DNA from: JAKPAM01 sp047601745
GTDB taxonomy: Bacteria > Pseudomonadota > Gammaproteobacteria > Burkholderiales > Burkholderiaceae_E
NCBI GenBank assembly: GCA_047601745.1
Contig: JASGIS010000001.1
Span: 2,356,001 to 2,420,000 of the forward strand
DNA: 64,000 bases
Direction of reading: 5' to 3'
Part shown: positions 34,666 to 42,492 of the stretch, in pieces
How the letters are laid out: each line of letters begins with the position of its first letter
Position numbering within the stretch: the first letter of the stretch is position 1
Position numbers and translations under genes: made by a program
Notes under the pieces: generated by a model
What the model was told of the DNA's origin: nothing
Databases searched by the model: none
The model's input: only the letters and a program-made list of their open reading frames with translations

Positions 34666-34822
34666 TCTTTCATCCGGACTATGACCGTCGGCTCTGGCAT
34701 CGGACCAGATCTGCTGACCCCGATCCGGAACCGGACCGGGCGCTCGCGGGCTCATGCGGAGCAGGGCGGGCGCCCTGCCGCATCTACCGCCGGTGGGGAG
34801 TTCCACCCCGCCCTGAAGACGC
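34666..34822 (-). promoter_or_regulatory. FMN riboswitch (RFN element)
   Basis: Read on the minus strand it contains the classic conserved blocks in order: CAGGGCGGGGTGGAACTCCC, CACCGGCGGTAGATG, GAGCCCGCGAGCG, AGAGCCGACGGTCATAGTCC, then GGATGAAAGAAG. These build the six-stem FMN-binding junction. It lies in the leader of ribB, 165 bp before the start codon. Binding of FMN should lower ribB expression, by termination or by blocking translation; no clear terminator stem with a T-run was seen in 34501-34665. Confidence 0.97.
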
Positions 34823-34865
34823 GTTGCTGACCGGTGCGAACCGGCCAACGGCATTATAGGGCCGC

Positions 34866-35921
34866 TCAGCCGGGACTGGGCAGCGGATCGTCGGCCCGGA
34901 CGGGTTCGGGCACGCGCCGCGTGCGCAGCGCGACGGCCGGGCGGTCGGCGATCTCGATCCGCCAGTCGATCACGTCGGACTGGCGCGCCAGCGTCGTGCT
35001 CATCGTCAGCGGCCGGCCGTCGCGGGCCTGGCCTCGCAGCTCGACCCGGCCGCCGTCGACGCGCTGCGTGGCCAGCCGGTAGTCGTTGCCGCCCAACCGC
35101 ACCCGGCCGCCGGCGACGAGCTGGTAGCGCTGGTCGATGTCGATCTCGACGTCCGCTGGCGCGGACGCGGCCGATGGTGGCGGTACGGATGCGGCCGACG
35201 GTGCCGGCGCGGATGTGGCCGACGGTGCCGGCGCGGATGCCGCCGACGGGCCCGGCATGGACGCGGCCGACGGACCCGCCGATCCGTCGGCGGCGGTCGC
35301 GGCGCGGTGGCGGCCGCCGACGTGGGCCGGCACGGTCCAGGCCATCAGCCGCGCGACCTTGCGCAGGCCCAGCCGCTTCTGCGGCGCGGCGATCTCCTGG
35401 CTCTGGTCCGGCTGCCAGTCGCCCATGTCCCAGTCGTGCGAGACCAGCCGCACGCCCGGGCGCAGCGCGAGCAGGCGCGGCCGCAGCTTGATGTTGACGT
35501 CGGGCAGCAGGTACATCGTGATGACGTCGGCGCCCGACAAGTCGGACAGGAACAGGTCCTGTTCGACGAACTCGACGCGGTCGGCGACGCCGGCCTTGCG
35601 GGCGTTGTCGCGGCTCTGGACGACCAGGTTCGGATCGATCTCGATACCGCGTCCGCGCACGCCGTACTTCAGCGCCGCCGTGATGACGATGCGTCCGTCG
35701 CCCGAGCCCAGGTCGAGCAGGAAGTCGCCTTCGCCGATCCGGCCCATCTCGAGCATCGTCAGCACGACGTTGTCGGGCGTCGTCACGAACGGCACGTCCA
35801 GGTCCAGAAGCTGCTGCGCGCGAGCCTGGCGCGGGCCCGCGGCCAGCGCGCCCAGCACGGGGGCGCCGGCCAGCGCCGCCAGCATCGCGCGGCGCCGCGC
35901 GGCGGACGGGCGTCGCGTCAT
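34866..35921 (-). CDS. Exported SAM-dependent methyltransferase-like protein
   Basis: 351 residues. The arginine-rich start (MTRRPSAARRRAMLAALAGA) followed by a hydrophobic run and QARAQQ looks like a Tat/Sec signal peptide, cleaved near residue 35. The SAM site is FLLDLGSGDGRIVITAALKY (68-86) with GIEIDPNLVVQSRDNARKAG after it. A Pro/Ser/Ala linker of 8-residue repeats (~205-250) joins a small C-terminal beta-rich domain. A methyltransferase outside the cytoplasm would lack SAM supply, so the signal may instead be a membrane anchor. Its ATG overlaps the stop of the quinone oxidoreductase gene (ATGA). Confidence 0.78.
   Translation of the reverse strand: MTRRPSAARRRAMLAALAGAPVLGALAAGPRQARAQQLLDLDVPFVTTPDNVVLTMLEMGRIGEGDFLLDLGSGDGRIVITAALKYGVRGRGIEIDPNLVVQSRDNARKAGVADRVEFVEQDLFLSDLSGADVITMYLLPDVNIKLRPRLLALRPGVRLVSHDWDMGDWQPDQSQEIAAPQKRLGLRKVARLMAWTVPAHVGGRHRAATAADGSAGPSAASMPGPSAASAPAPSATSAPAPSAASVPPPSAASAPADVEIDIDQRYQLVAGGRVRLGGNDYRLATQRVDGGRVELRGQARDGRPLTMSTTLARQSDVIDWRIEIADRPAVALRTRRVPEPVRADDPLPSPG
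35163..35285. repeat. 24-bp tandem repeats coding a Pro/Ser/Ala linker
   Basis: About five imperfect copies of a 24-bp unit give PSAASAPA-like octapeptides between the methyltransferase and C-terminal domains of the exported methyltransferase-like protein. Confidence 0.8.
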
Positions 35922-36892
35922 GCGGTGATCAGCACCTTGCCGATGGCCTTGCGGTTCATCAGGTGTTCGATCGCCTGGGCGCCGTCCTTCAGCGGGAAGT
36001 GGCCGGAGATGTGCGGGCGCAGCTTGCCTTCCTTGATCCAGCCGAACATGACGGCCAGGTCCTGCTGGAAATGCTTGGGTTCGCGCGCGACGAACGCGCC
36101 CCAGAATACGCCGACCAGCGACGCGCCCTTGAGCAGCGCGAGGTTCAGCGGCAGCTTGGGGATCTCGCCGTTGGCGAAGCCGACGACGAGGTAGCGGCCG
36201 CGCCAGCCGATCGAGCGGAACGCGGGTTCGGCGTACTCGCCGCCGACCGGGTCGTAGATGACGTCCGGTCCCTTGTCGCCGGTCAGCGCCTTGAGCCGCT
36301 CGCGCAGGTCCTCGCGCGTGTAGTCGATCAGGTCGTCGGCGCCGTGTTCCTTGCAGACGGCGAGCTTCTCGGGGCTCGACGCGGCGGCGATCACGCGCGC
36401 GCCCAGCGCCTTGCCGATCTCGATCGCGGCCAGGCCGACGCCGCCGGCCGCGCCCAGCACCAGCAGCGTCTCGCCGGCCTTCAGCTCGCCGCGGTCCTTC
36501 AGCGCATGGTACGAGGTGCCGTAGGTCAGCGTGAACGCGGCAGCGGTGTCGAACGGGATGCCTTCGGGGATCGGGATCGTCTTGGCGGCCGGCACCAGCA
36601 CCTTCTCGGCGAACGCGCCGTGTCCGCACGAGCCGATCACGCGGTCGCCGACCTTGACGTGCGTGACGCCTTCACCGACCGCCGACACGATGCCGGCCAG
36701 CTCGCCGCCGGGCGAGAACGGAAGCTCGGGCTTGAACTGGTACTTGTTCTGGATGATCAGCACGTCCGGGAAGTTGACGCCGGCAGCTTTCATGTCGACG
36801 ACGACCTGGCCGGCGCCGGGCACCGGATCGGGGGCGTCCTCGTACACGAGCTTGTCGGGCAGGCCATGGGTCTTGCAGAGCAGGGCTTTCAT
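35918..36892 (-). CDS. NADPH:quinone oxidoreductase family protein (zinc-free MDR)
   Basis: 324 residues from the ATG at 36892 (MKALLCKTHGLPDKLVYEDA). The groES-like N-terminal half includes GVNFPDVLIIQNKYQFKP. The Rossmann half has LLVLGAAGGVGLAAIEIGKA followed by IAAASSPEKLAVCKEHGADD. No zinc-ligand cysteines are seen, which fits the quinone oxidoreductase/enoyl-reductase side of the MDR superfamily. It probably reduces quinones or alpha,beta-unsaturated carbonyls with NADPH. The stop overlaps the next gene's start; the MaoC hydratase gene is divergent, 151 bp away. Confidence 0.9.
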   Translation of the reverse strand: MKALLCKTHGLPDKLVYEDAPDPVPGAGQVVVDMKAAGVNFPDVLIIQNKYQFKPELPFSPGGELAGIVSAVGEGVTHVKVGDRVIGSCGHGAFAEKVLVPAAKTIPIPEGIPFDTAAAFTLTYGTSYHALKDRGELKAGETLLVLGAAGGVGLAAIEIGKALGARVIAAASSPEKLAVCKEHGADDLIDYTREDLRERLKALTGDKGPDVIYDPVGGEYAEPAFRSIGWRGRYLVVGFANGEIPKLPLNLALLKGASLVGVFWGAFVAREPKHFQQDLAVMFGWIKEGKLRPHISGHFPLKDGAQAIEHLMNRKAIGKVLITA

Positions 36893-37043
36893 CGAGTGCG
36901 TCTCCTTGGAAGATCGGACGGATCGGGTGATGGGATTTCGAAGATCCGGTGTGGCAGGGGCCCGGGTCGGACCGGCGAACCCGGGCCGACGGGCAGGCCG
37001 GCGATGGTAACCTCGGTATCGATCAAACCCGCAGGAGAACCGC

Positions 37044-37508
37044 ATGACCGCACCGGTCGTCATCGAGAGTTTAGACGCGTTGGAAAAAATGGTCGGCAAG
37101 GAGATCGCCGTTTCCGACTGGCTCGAAATCACGCAGCAGCGGATCGACGCGTTCGCCGCCGCCACCGACGATCACCAGTGGATCCACGTCGACGTCGAGA
37201 AGGCCAAGGCCTCGCCGCTGGGCTCGACGATCGCGCACGGCTACCTGACGCTGTCGCTGATCGCCGGTTTCTCGTTCCGCACGTTGAAGGTCAACGGCGT
37301 CAGAATGGGTCTGAACTACGGGCTGAACCGGGTGCGCTTCACCAGCATGGTGCCGGCCGGCAGCCGGCTGCGCGCACGCTTCGTGCTGAAGGCCGCCGAC
37401 CGGATCGAGGGCGGGCTGCAGTTGACGTACGACGTGACGATCGAGCGCGAGGGCTCGGACAAGCCGGCCTGCATCGCCGAGACCGTCTCGCGCGTGCTCG
37501 CGGCCTGA
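37044..37508 (+). CDS. MaoC-family (R)-specific enoyl-CoA hydratase-like protein
   Basis: 154 residues, single hot-dog domain. The hydratase-2 catalytic pair is visible in the segment ATDDHQWIHVDVEKAKASPL (Asp and His) and STIAHGYLTLSLIAG completes the family signature. It would hydrate (R)-specific enoyl-CoA; exact chain length is unknown. The ATG follows CAGGAGAACCGC. It is divergent from the quinone oxidoreductase and followed by repeat-rich DNA. Confidence 0.92.
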   Translation: MTAPVVIESLDALEKMVGKEIAVSDWLEITQQRIDAFAAATDDHQWIHVDVEKAKASPLGSTIAHGYLTLSLIAGFSFRTLKVNGVRMGLNYGLNRVRFTSMVPAGSRLRARFVLKAADRIEGGLQLTYDVTIEREGSDKPACIAETVSRVLAA

Positions 37509-37668
37509 TGCGATCGGCCTGACGCGGCCGGTTTGATGCGGCTGGTCTGATGCGGCTGGCCTGGCGGTCGGCTTAGCGGTTGGGCGGGAGGTCGTCGGCG
37601 GTCGTCAGTAGTCGTAGTCGTAGTCGTCGGCGACTGCCGACGGCCACGGCCACGGCCACGGCCACGGC
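37504..37668. repeat. Three different short tandem repeats between the MaoC gene and cca
   Basis: Four full 14-bp units of the type CCTGATGCGGCTGG run from 37504 to 37559, with a partial fifth; the first overlaps the MaoC stop. GTAGTC-type hexamers follow around 37606-37628, then four copies of CCACGG (37643-37668) next to the cca stop. No gene or regulatory fold is evident. Confidence 0.8.
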
Positions 37669-37670
37669 GT

Positions 37671-38780
37671 TCAGCCGGCGTCCAGTTCGCGCACGGCGGC
37701 GATCCGGGCATCGCGGATCCGTTCGCGGATCGTCGCTTTCGGCCCCTCGGCGGCGATCCGCGCCGCGTCGATGCCGGCCGCCGCCCGGCGAGCCCGGCGC
37801 AGGCGTTCGGCCGCCGGCCAGACCGCCGCGCTGCCGTCGACGCCGGCGATGACGGCCGCCGCCCGCAGCAGCTCGTCGAAGCGATCGGGCTTGCGGATCG
37901 CGTCGCAGCGTTCGAACAGCGCGACCTGCGCGGCCGCGTCGGCCCGCGAATCGTCGGCGATCGTCGCGTATTCGCGCGCCGTCAGCATCGCCAGATCGCG
38001 CACCGCGATCGGCACGCGCCAGCGCGCGCACAGCGCCTCGATCCGGTCGCCGAGTCCGTGCGTGAGCACCGCGAAGCGCACGGCCAGCGACAGGCGCTGC
38101 GCGGCGGCCCGGTCGAGTGCCGCTCCGTCTTCGGGCGCGGCGTCCTGCCGCGCGTCGATCGCCGGCATCAGCCGCGCCAGCGCGCCGCAGCTTCGCAGCA
38201 CCTCGAACATCCGCGACGGCCGGGCTTCCATCAATCCGCGCGCCAGTTCCTGCCAGACCCGTTCGGCGACCAGCGCGTCGACCTCGCCGGCCTCGACCAT
38301 CGCCCGCATCAGCGCCGTCGTTTCGGGCGCCACCGTGAAATCGGTGAAGCGCGCCGCGAAGCGCGCGAGCCGCAGGATCCGGACCGGATCCTCGGCGAAC
38401 GCCTCGCTGACGTGGCGAAAGCGGCGTTCGCGCAGGTCGCGCTCGCCCCCGTGCGGATCGATCAGCCGGCCGTCGTCGCCGCGCGCCATCGCGTTGATCG
38501 TCAGGTCGCGGCGCCGCAGGTCCTGTTCGAGCGTCACGTCCGGCGCGGCGTGGAAGTGGAAGCCCGCATAGCCGGGCGCGGTCTTGCGCTCGGTGCGCGC
38601 CAGCGCGTATTCCTCATGCGTGCGCGGGTGCAGGAAGACCGGAAAGTCCTTGCCGACCGGCCTGAAGCCGGCCGCCAGCATCTGCTCGGGCGTGGCGCCG
38701 ACGACGACGTGGTCGCGGTCCTGCACCGGCAGGCCGAGCAGTTCGTCGCGAATCGCGCCGCCGACGATGTAGGTTTTCAT
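37671..38780 (-). CDS. cca: CCA tRNA nucleotidyltransferase
   Basis: 369 residues, shorter than E. coli Cca (412), lacking the C-terminal HD domain. Starts MKTYIVGGAIRDELLGLPVQ, with DRDHVVVG carrying the catalytic acidic residues, RRDLTINAMARGDDGRLIDP, and the nucleotide-reading EDPVRILRLARFAARF motif typical of class II enzymes. It adds or repairs the 3' CCA of tRNAs without a template. The gene lies 94 bp downstream of the lytic transglycosylase gene on the same strand. Confidence 0.96.
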   Translation of the reverse strand: MKTYIVGGAIRDELLGLPVQDRDHVVVGATPEQMLAAGFRPVGKDFPVFLHPRTHEEYALARTERKTAPGYAGFHFHAAPDVTLEQDLRRRDLTINAMARGDDGRLIDPHGGERDLRERRFRHVSEAFAEDPVRILRLARFAARFTDFTVAPETTALMRAMVEAGEVDALVAERVWQELARGLMEARPSRMFEVLRSCGALARLMPAIDARQDAAPEDGAALDRAAAQRLSLAVRFAVLTHGLGDRIEALCARWRVPIAVRDLAMLTAREYATIADDSRADAAAQVALFERCDAIRKPDRFDELLRAAAVIAGVDGSAAVWPAAERLRRARRAAAGIDAARIAAEGPKATIRERIRDARIAAVRELDAG

Positions 38781-38874
38781 GCGGGCATGCGCGCCGGGCC
38801 GGCGTCGCCCGCCGGTCGCGCGTCGGCGGGCCGGATCCGGCGCCCGGACGCGGCGCCGATCGGCCCGGCCCGCG

Positions 38875-40929
38875 TCATGGGATGTCGGTCGACGTGTCCG
38901 CGCTCGGCCCGACGCTGCCCAGCCGCTCGGTCAGCGACTGCGGCCGGCCGGTGAACAGCGCCGAGTAGTACGTGGTGTTGGACAGCACTTTCTTGACGTA
39001 GTCGCGCGTTTCGTTGAACGGGATGATCTCGGCGAACACGGCGCCCTCGACGCTGGCCGGCAGCGTCGCCCGCCATGAACGCGGGCGGCCCGGTCCTGCA
39101 TTGTAGGCGGCCGAGGCCAGCAGCGGCGAGCCGTCCAGGTCGTCGAACACCGTGCGCAGGTAGAACGTGCCGAAGCGCAGGTTGGTGTCCAGTTCGTTCA
39201 ACTGCTCGACGCGGAAGCGGTTGATGCCCATCTTGCGGGCGACCCAGCGCGCGGTGGCCGGCATCATCTGCATCAGGCCCTGCGCGCCGGCCGACGAGCG
39301 GGCGTTCATGATGAAGCGCGACTCCTGGCGGATCAGACCGTAGACCCAGGCCGGATCGAGCCCCTGTTCTTCGGCGACCGGGCGCAGCTCGCGATAGAAC
39401 GGCGATACGTAGCGCAGCGCGAAGTCGTGTTCGAGCGTCGTGCGGTCGGCGGTGTTGACGCAGCGGTCGAGCACCTGGCGCCGGCACGCCCAGTCGGCCG
39501 CCGCCAGCAACTGCCGGTCGTTCATCGTCCGGAGCTGGAAATTCCACTCGCGGTTGCCTTCGAAGCGCAGGCCCAGTTCGTAGAACTTGAGCGCGCGCGC
39601 GAAGCCCGGGTTGTTGTCGGCTTCGGCCATCTCGGGCGGCGTCGGCGACGTCGCGCGCGGCGGCGCGACGGTGAGCTGGCCGAGCGATTCGGCGGCCAAC
39701 TGGCCGTAGAAGTGATGCTGGTCGGCGATCGTGCGCATCAGCGCGTCGGCGTCGTTCTTGCGGCCGGCCTGCTGCAACGCGCGCGCGCGCCAGTAGACCC
39801 AGGTCGGATCGGCCTGGCCTTCGGGGCTCATCCGCGCGATGACCGTGCCCAGCGTCTTCCAGTCCTGCGCTCGCAGCGCGGCGCGCGCCAGCCACACCCA
39901 GGTCTCGTCGGTGGCGTCCGCCTGCAGCGCGCGGCGCGTCCAGTCCAGCGCGTCGGGATCGAGCCGGCGCATGCCGGCCGACGCGAGCTGCGACCACGCG
40001 AACGCCGTGTCGGCCGCGTTCAGCCTCAAGCCGTCCAGCCGGGCGGCGGCTGCCGGCGGATCCTGCCGCGCCAGCCGCGTGAACGCGATCAGGTCCTCGG
40101 CGCCGCCGCTGCCGGCGGCCAGTTGCACGACCGGCCGGTTGATCGCGCGGTCGACGTCGAGCCCGAGCAGCGCGCCGATCCGCCGCAGCGAACTGGGCGA
40201 ATTGAACTCCATCGCGCCGCGCAGCAGCTTGTCCAGGTCGTCGCGGCCGAACAGCCCGTTGGCGGCGAAGGTCTCGAGCAACTGGTTGCAGCCGTCGCTC
40301 AGCGATGCCTGGCGCAGCAGCAGCGCGCGCGCCTCGGGACCGACCGGCTCGCCGCGCGACGCGGCGCCCAGCAGCCGATAGCATTCGACCTGCGTGTCGT
40401 CGCGCAGCACCCATTGGCTGTAGACGCCGGTGAAGCGCGCCCATTCACCGCGCCGGCCGAGGTTCAGCATCCAGTCGCGGCGCAGCATGTCGCCGGCGAT
40501 CGTCGTCGATTCCTTGTCGAGGAACAGCTCGGCCGCGTGGTCCAGCGCCGGATCGCCGTCGAGCTGGCGATCGGCCAGCCGCAGCCGCAGCCGCCAGTAC
40601 TCGATGTATGGTTTGAGGATCGCCACGTCGCTGGCGCGCTCGGCATACAGCTCGAAGCGGTCCGCGTTCGGATCGGCCATCGCGTAGCGGCGCGCCTGGA
40701 CGAACGCGTCGTCGGCGCTGAGCGACTCGGGGGTTCGCGTGACCGGGCGCTCCTGGATCGCCGCCAGACGGGCCGGGGGCGCGTGGCGCGCCGCCGGATG
40801 CGCGGGCGACTTGCCGGGCGCGGCCTGGCAGGCGACCATTCCGGTGAGCAGGCCGAGTCCTACGATCATGCGGGACAAGACCAGGCCGACGGGTCGCGCG
40901 ACGCGCCCGTGCCTGCGGTGGCTTGACAT
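38875..40929 (-). CDS. Soluble lytic murein transglycosylase (Slt family), lipoprotein form
   Basis: 684 residues from the ATG at 40929. A signal with a lipobox-like GMVAC (Cys near residue 33) suggests membrane anchoring. A long alpha-helical superhelical region of TPR-like repeats (~80-510) precedes the SLT catalytic domain. The catalytic Glu is about E536 in GLIRQESRFIMNARSSAGAQ, followed by GLMQMMPATARWVARKMG and AAYNAGPGR. It cleaves the MurNAc-GlcNAc bond to 1,6-anhydro ends during wall remodelling. Its start codon overlaps that of a plus-strand frame at 40928, so the divergent promoter space with the cyclo-ligase gene is very tight. Confidence 0.94.
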   Translation of the reverse strand: MSSHRRHGRVARPVGLVLSRMIVGLGLLTGMVACQAAPGKSPAHPAARHAPPARLAAIQERPVTRTPESLSADDAFVQARRYAMADPNADRFELYAERASDVAILKPYIEYWRLRLRLADRQLDGDPALDHAAELFLDKESTTIAGDMLRRDWMLNLGRRGEWARFTGVYSQWVLRDDTQVECYRLLGAASRGEPVGPEARALLLRQASLSDGCNQLLETFAANGLFGRDDLDKLLRGAMEFNSPSSLRRIGALLGLDVDRAINRPVVQLAAGSGGAEDLIAFTRLARQDPPAAAARLDGLRLNAADTAFAWSQLASAGMRRLDPDALDWTRRALQADATDETWVWLARAALRAQDWKTLGTVIARMSPEGQADPTWVYWRARALQQAGRKNDADALMRTIADQHHFYGQLAAESLGQLTVAPPRATSPTPPEMAEADNNPGFARALKFYELGLRFEGNREWNFQLRTMNDRQLLAAADWACRRQVLDRCVNTADRTTLEHDFALRYVSPFYRELRPVAEEQGLDPAWVYGLIRQESRFIMNARSSAGAQGLMQMMPATARWVARKMGINRFRVEQLNELDTNLRFGTFYLRTVFDDLDGSPLLASAAYNAGPGRPRSWRATLPASVEGAVFAEIIPFNETRDYVKKVLSNTTYYSALFTGRPQSLTERLGSVGPSADTSTDIP

Positions 40930-40978
40930 GTGGACGACCTTGGAACGGTCTGTGAAAACTGGTGACATATCGTACCCC

Positions 40979-41557
40979 GTGCCCGCCCGGAATCGGGCCC
41001 TGGCGCGCAAATCGTTGCTCCGTCGACGACAGGATCGCGATCCCGGCGAACGAGGCGCGGCGTTGCCGCGCATCATCGCGTCGATCGAAGCATGGCTGGC
41101 GCCGCGCTTCCAGCCGGCGGCGGTGCTCGGCGCTTATTGGGCGATGCGCGGCGAGCCGGTGTTGCAAGCCGCCTGCACGCGCTGGCACGAGCACGGATGG
41201 ACGATCGCGCTGCCGCGCGTGGTCGCGCGCGACGCGCCGCTGATCTTCGGTCGGTGGACGCCGCACGGCGCGATGCGGCCGGGCGCGTTCGACGTGATGG
41301 AGCCCGATCCGTTCGAGGCGGTGGTGCCGGACCTGCTGCTGGTGCCGTGCGTGGGCTTCGACGCGAACGGCTACCGGCTCGGTTACGGCGGCGGTTTCTA
41401 CGACCGCACGCTCGCGCAGCGGCCGGTGCCCGCGCTCGGCGTCGCTTACGAGCAGGACCGGATCGACGGTTTCGAGCCGGGACCGCACGACCGTCCGCTC
41501 GACGGCGTGGCCACCGAGGCCGGACTGCGCGAGTGGGGGTCTTCGGTTCGCCGCTGA
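40979..41557 (+). CDS. 5-formyltetrahydrofolate cyclo-ligase
   Basis: 192 residues if the GTG at 40979 is used; GTG 40952 and ATG 40928 are in-frame alternatives. The start PARNRALARKSLLRRRQ fits the family's basic N-terminal helix, and LVPCVGFDANGYRLGYGGGF followed by YDRTL is the ATP/phosphate-binding signature. It converts 5-formyl-THF to 5,10-methenyl-THF with ATP. It faces away from the lytic transglycosylase gene with almost no gap, so its promoter must overlap that gene. No clear Shine-Dalgarno helps choose the start. Confidence 0.9.
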   Translation: MPARNRALARKSLLRRRQDRDPGERGAALPRIIASIEAWLAPRFQPAAVLGAYWAMRGEPVLQAACTRWHEHGWTIALPRVVARDAPLIFGRWTPHGAMRPGAFDVMEPDPFEAVVPDLLLVPCVGFDANGYRLGYGGGFYDRTLAQRPVPALGVAYEQDRIDGFEPGPHDRPLDGVATEAGLREWGSSVRR

Positions 41558-41599
41558 CGCGAACGGCCGCCCGGACGCGCCTTACATGCCTTGCGGATC

Positions 41600-41635
41600 G
41601 GCGCCTCCCCCGGTTGGTGGATGCGGGGGGGCGCC
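41600..41635. terminator. Strong hairpin downstream of the cyclo-ligase gene
   Basis: GGCGCC (41600-41605) plus CCCCC (41607-41611) pairs with GGGGG (41625-41629) plus GGCGCC (41630-41635), one bulged T, 13-nt loop CGGTTGGTG-type. It sits 42 bp after the cyclo-ligase stop. It may end that transcript, though no T-run follows. The remaining ~170 bp to the response regulator show no gene. Confidence 0.4.
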
Positions 41636-41802
41636 GGCCGTGCTCCACTGGCGGCACGAGTGATTTCGAATGACCCGCTTGGGTTCTGGACGGTATCGCA
41701 TCGCCGTCGCTATGCTCGTGCTCCGGACGCCGCGCCGCCTGCTGGACAGAGGCTGCGCGGATCGGGCCGCGGCAGGGGCGTATCGACGGAGAGCGACCAC
41801 GG

Positions 41803-42492
41803 ATGGCGTGCATGAATGTCCTGCTGATCGACGATCACGAGATCGTCTGGAACGGCACGCGGCGCTTGATCGAGCGCGTGGCCGCCGAGGTCCGGACCGA
41901 GGGATTGGGCCGGTTCGAAGCCGTGCGCGACATCGAAGGCGCGATGGCGTTCGGTGCCGGCGAATTCGATCTGATCCTGCTCGACTATCACCTGCCGGGC
42001 GTCTCGGGCGAGGCCGCGCTCGAGCGCGTGCGCAATCATTACCCGACGACGCCGGTCTGCATGCTGTCGGCCGAGACCACGCCGCGCAAGGTCAAGGACA
42101 TCATCGAGGCCGGCGCGGCCGGCTTCATTCCGAAGGCTTATGGCATCGACGAGATGGAGGCCGCGCTGCGCGTCGTGCTGCGGCACCGCGTCTACCTGCC
42201 GGCCGATCTCGTGCTGTCCGAGGACGTCGCGCGGCCGCGCGATTCGGACGAGATGTCGCCGGAGGAATTGGCGCGCTTCCTGGGCACCGAGCTGTCGCCG
42301 CGCCAGCGCCAGGTGCTGGCGCTGGCCGTACGCGGCCTGCCCGGCAAGCTGATCGCGCGCGAACTGAACATCGCCGAGGGCACCGTCAAGGTGCACCTGT
42401 CGATGGTCTACAAGGCGCTGGGCGCGCGCAACCGGACCGACGCGCTGTACCGGGTGTTCGAAGCCCAGGCGGCGAACGTGCTGGGGGATTGA
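41803..42492 (+). CDS. Two-component response regulator, NarL/FixJ type (REC-LuxR HTH)
   Basis: 229 residues. Receiver domain at ~4-120 with acidic pocket LLIDDHEIV and the phosphoacceptor D61 in LILLDYHLPGVSGE, then SAETTP and the lysine in GFIPKAYG. LuxR-type HTH at ~165-220 (LSPRQRQVLALAVRGLPGKL). It would be phosphorylated by the hybrid kinase whose GTG follows its stop directly, and it likely controls nearby genes, perhaps the large fusion protein. ATG at 41803 and another three codons on are both possible. Confidence 0.93.
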   Translation: MACMNVLLIDDHEIVWNGTRRLIERVAAEVRTEGLGRFEAVRDIEGAMAFGAGEFDLILLDYHLPGVSGEAALERVRNHYPTTPVCMLSAETTPRKVKDIIEAGAAGFIPKAYGIDEMEAALRVVLRHRVYLPADLVLSEDVARPRDSDEMSPEELARFLGTELSPRQRQVLALAVRGLPGKLIARELNIAEGTVKVHLSMVYKALGARNRTDALYRVFEAQAANVLGD

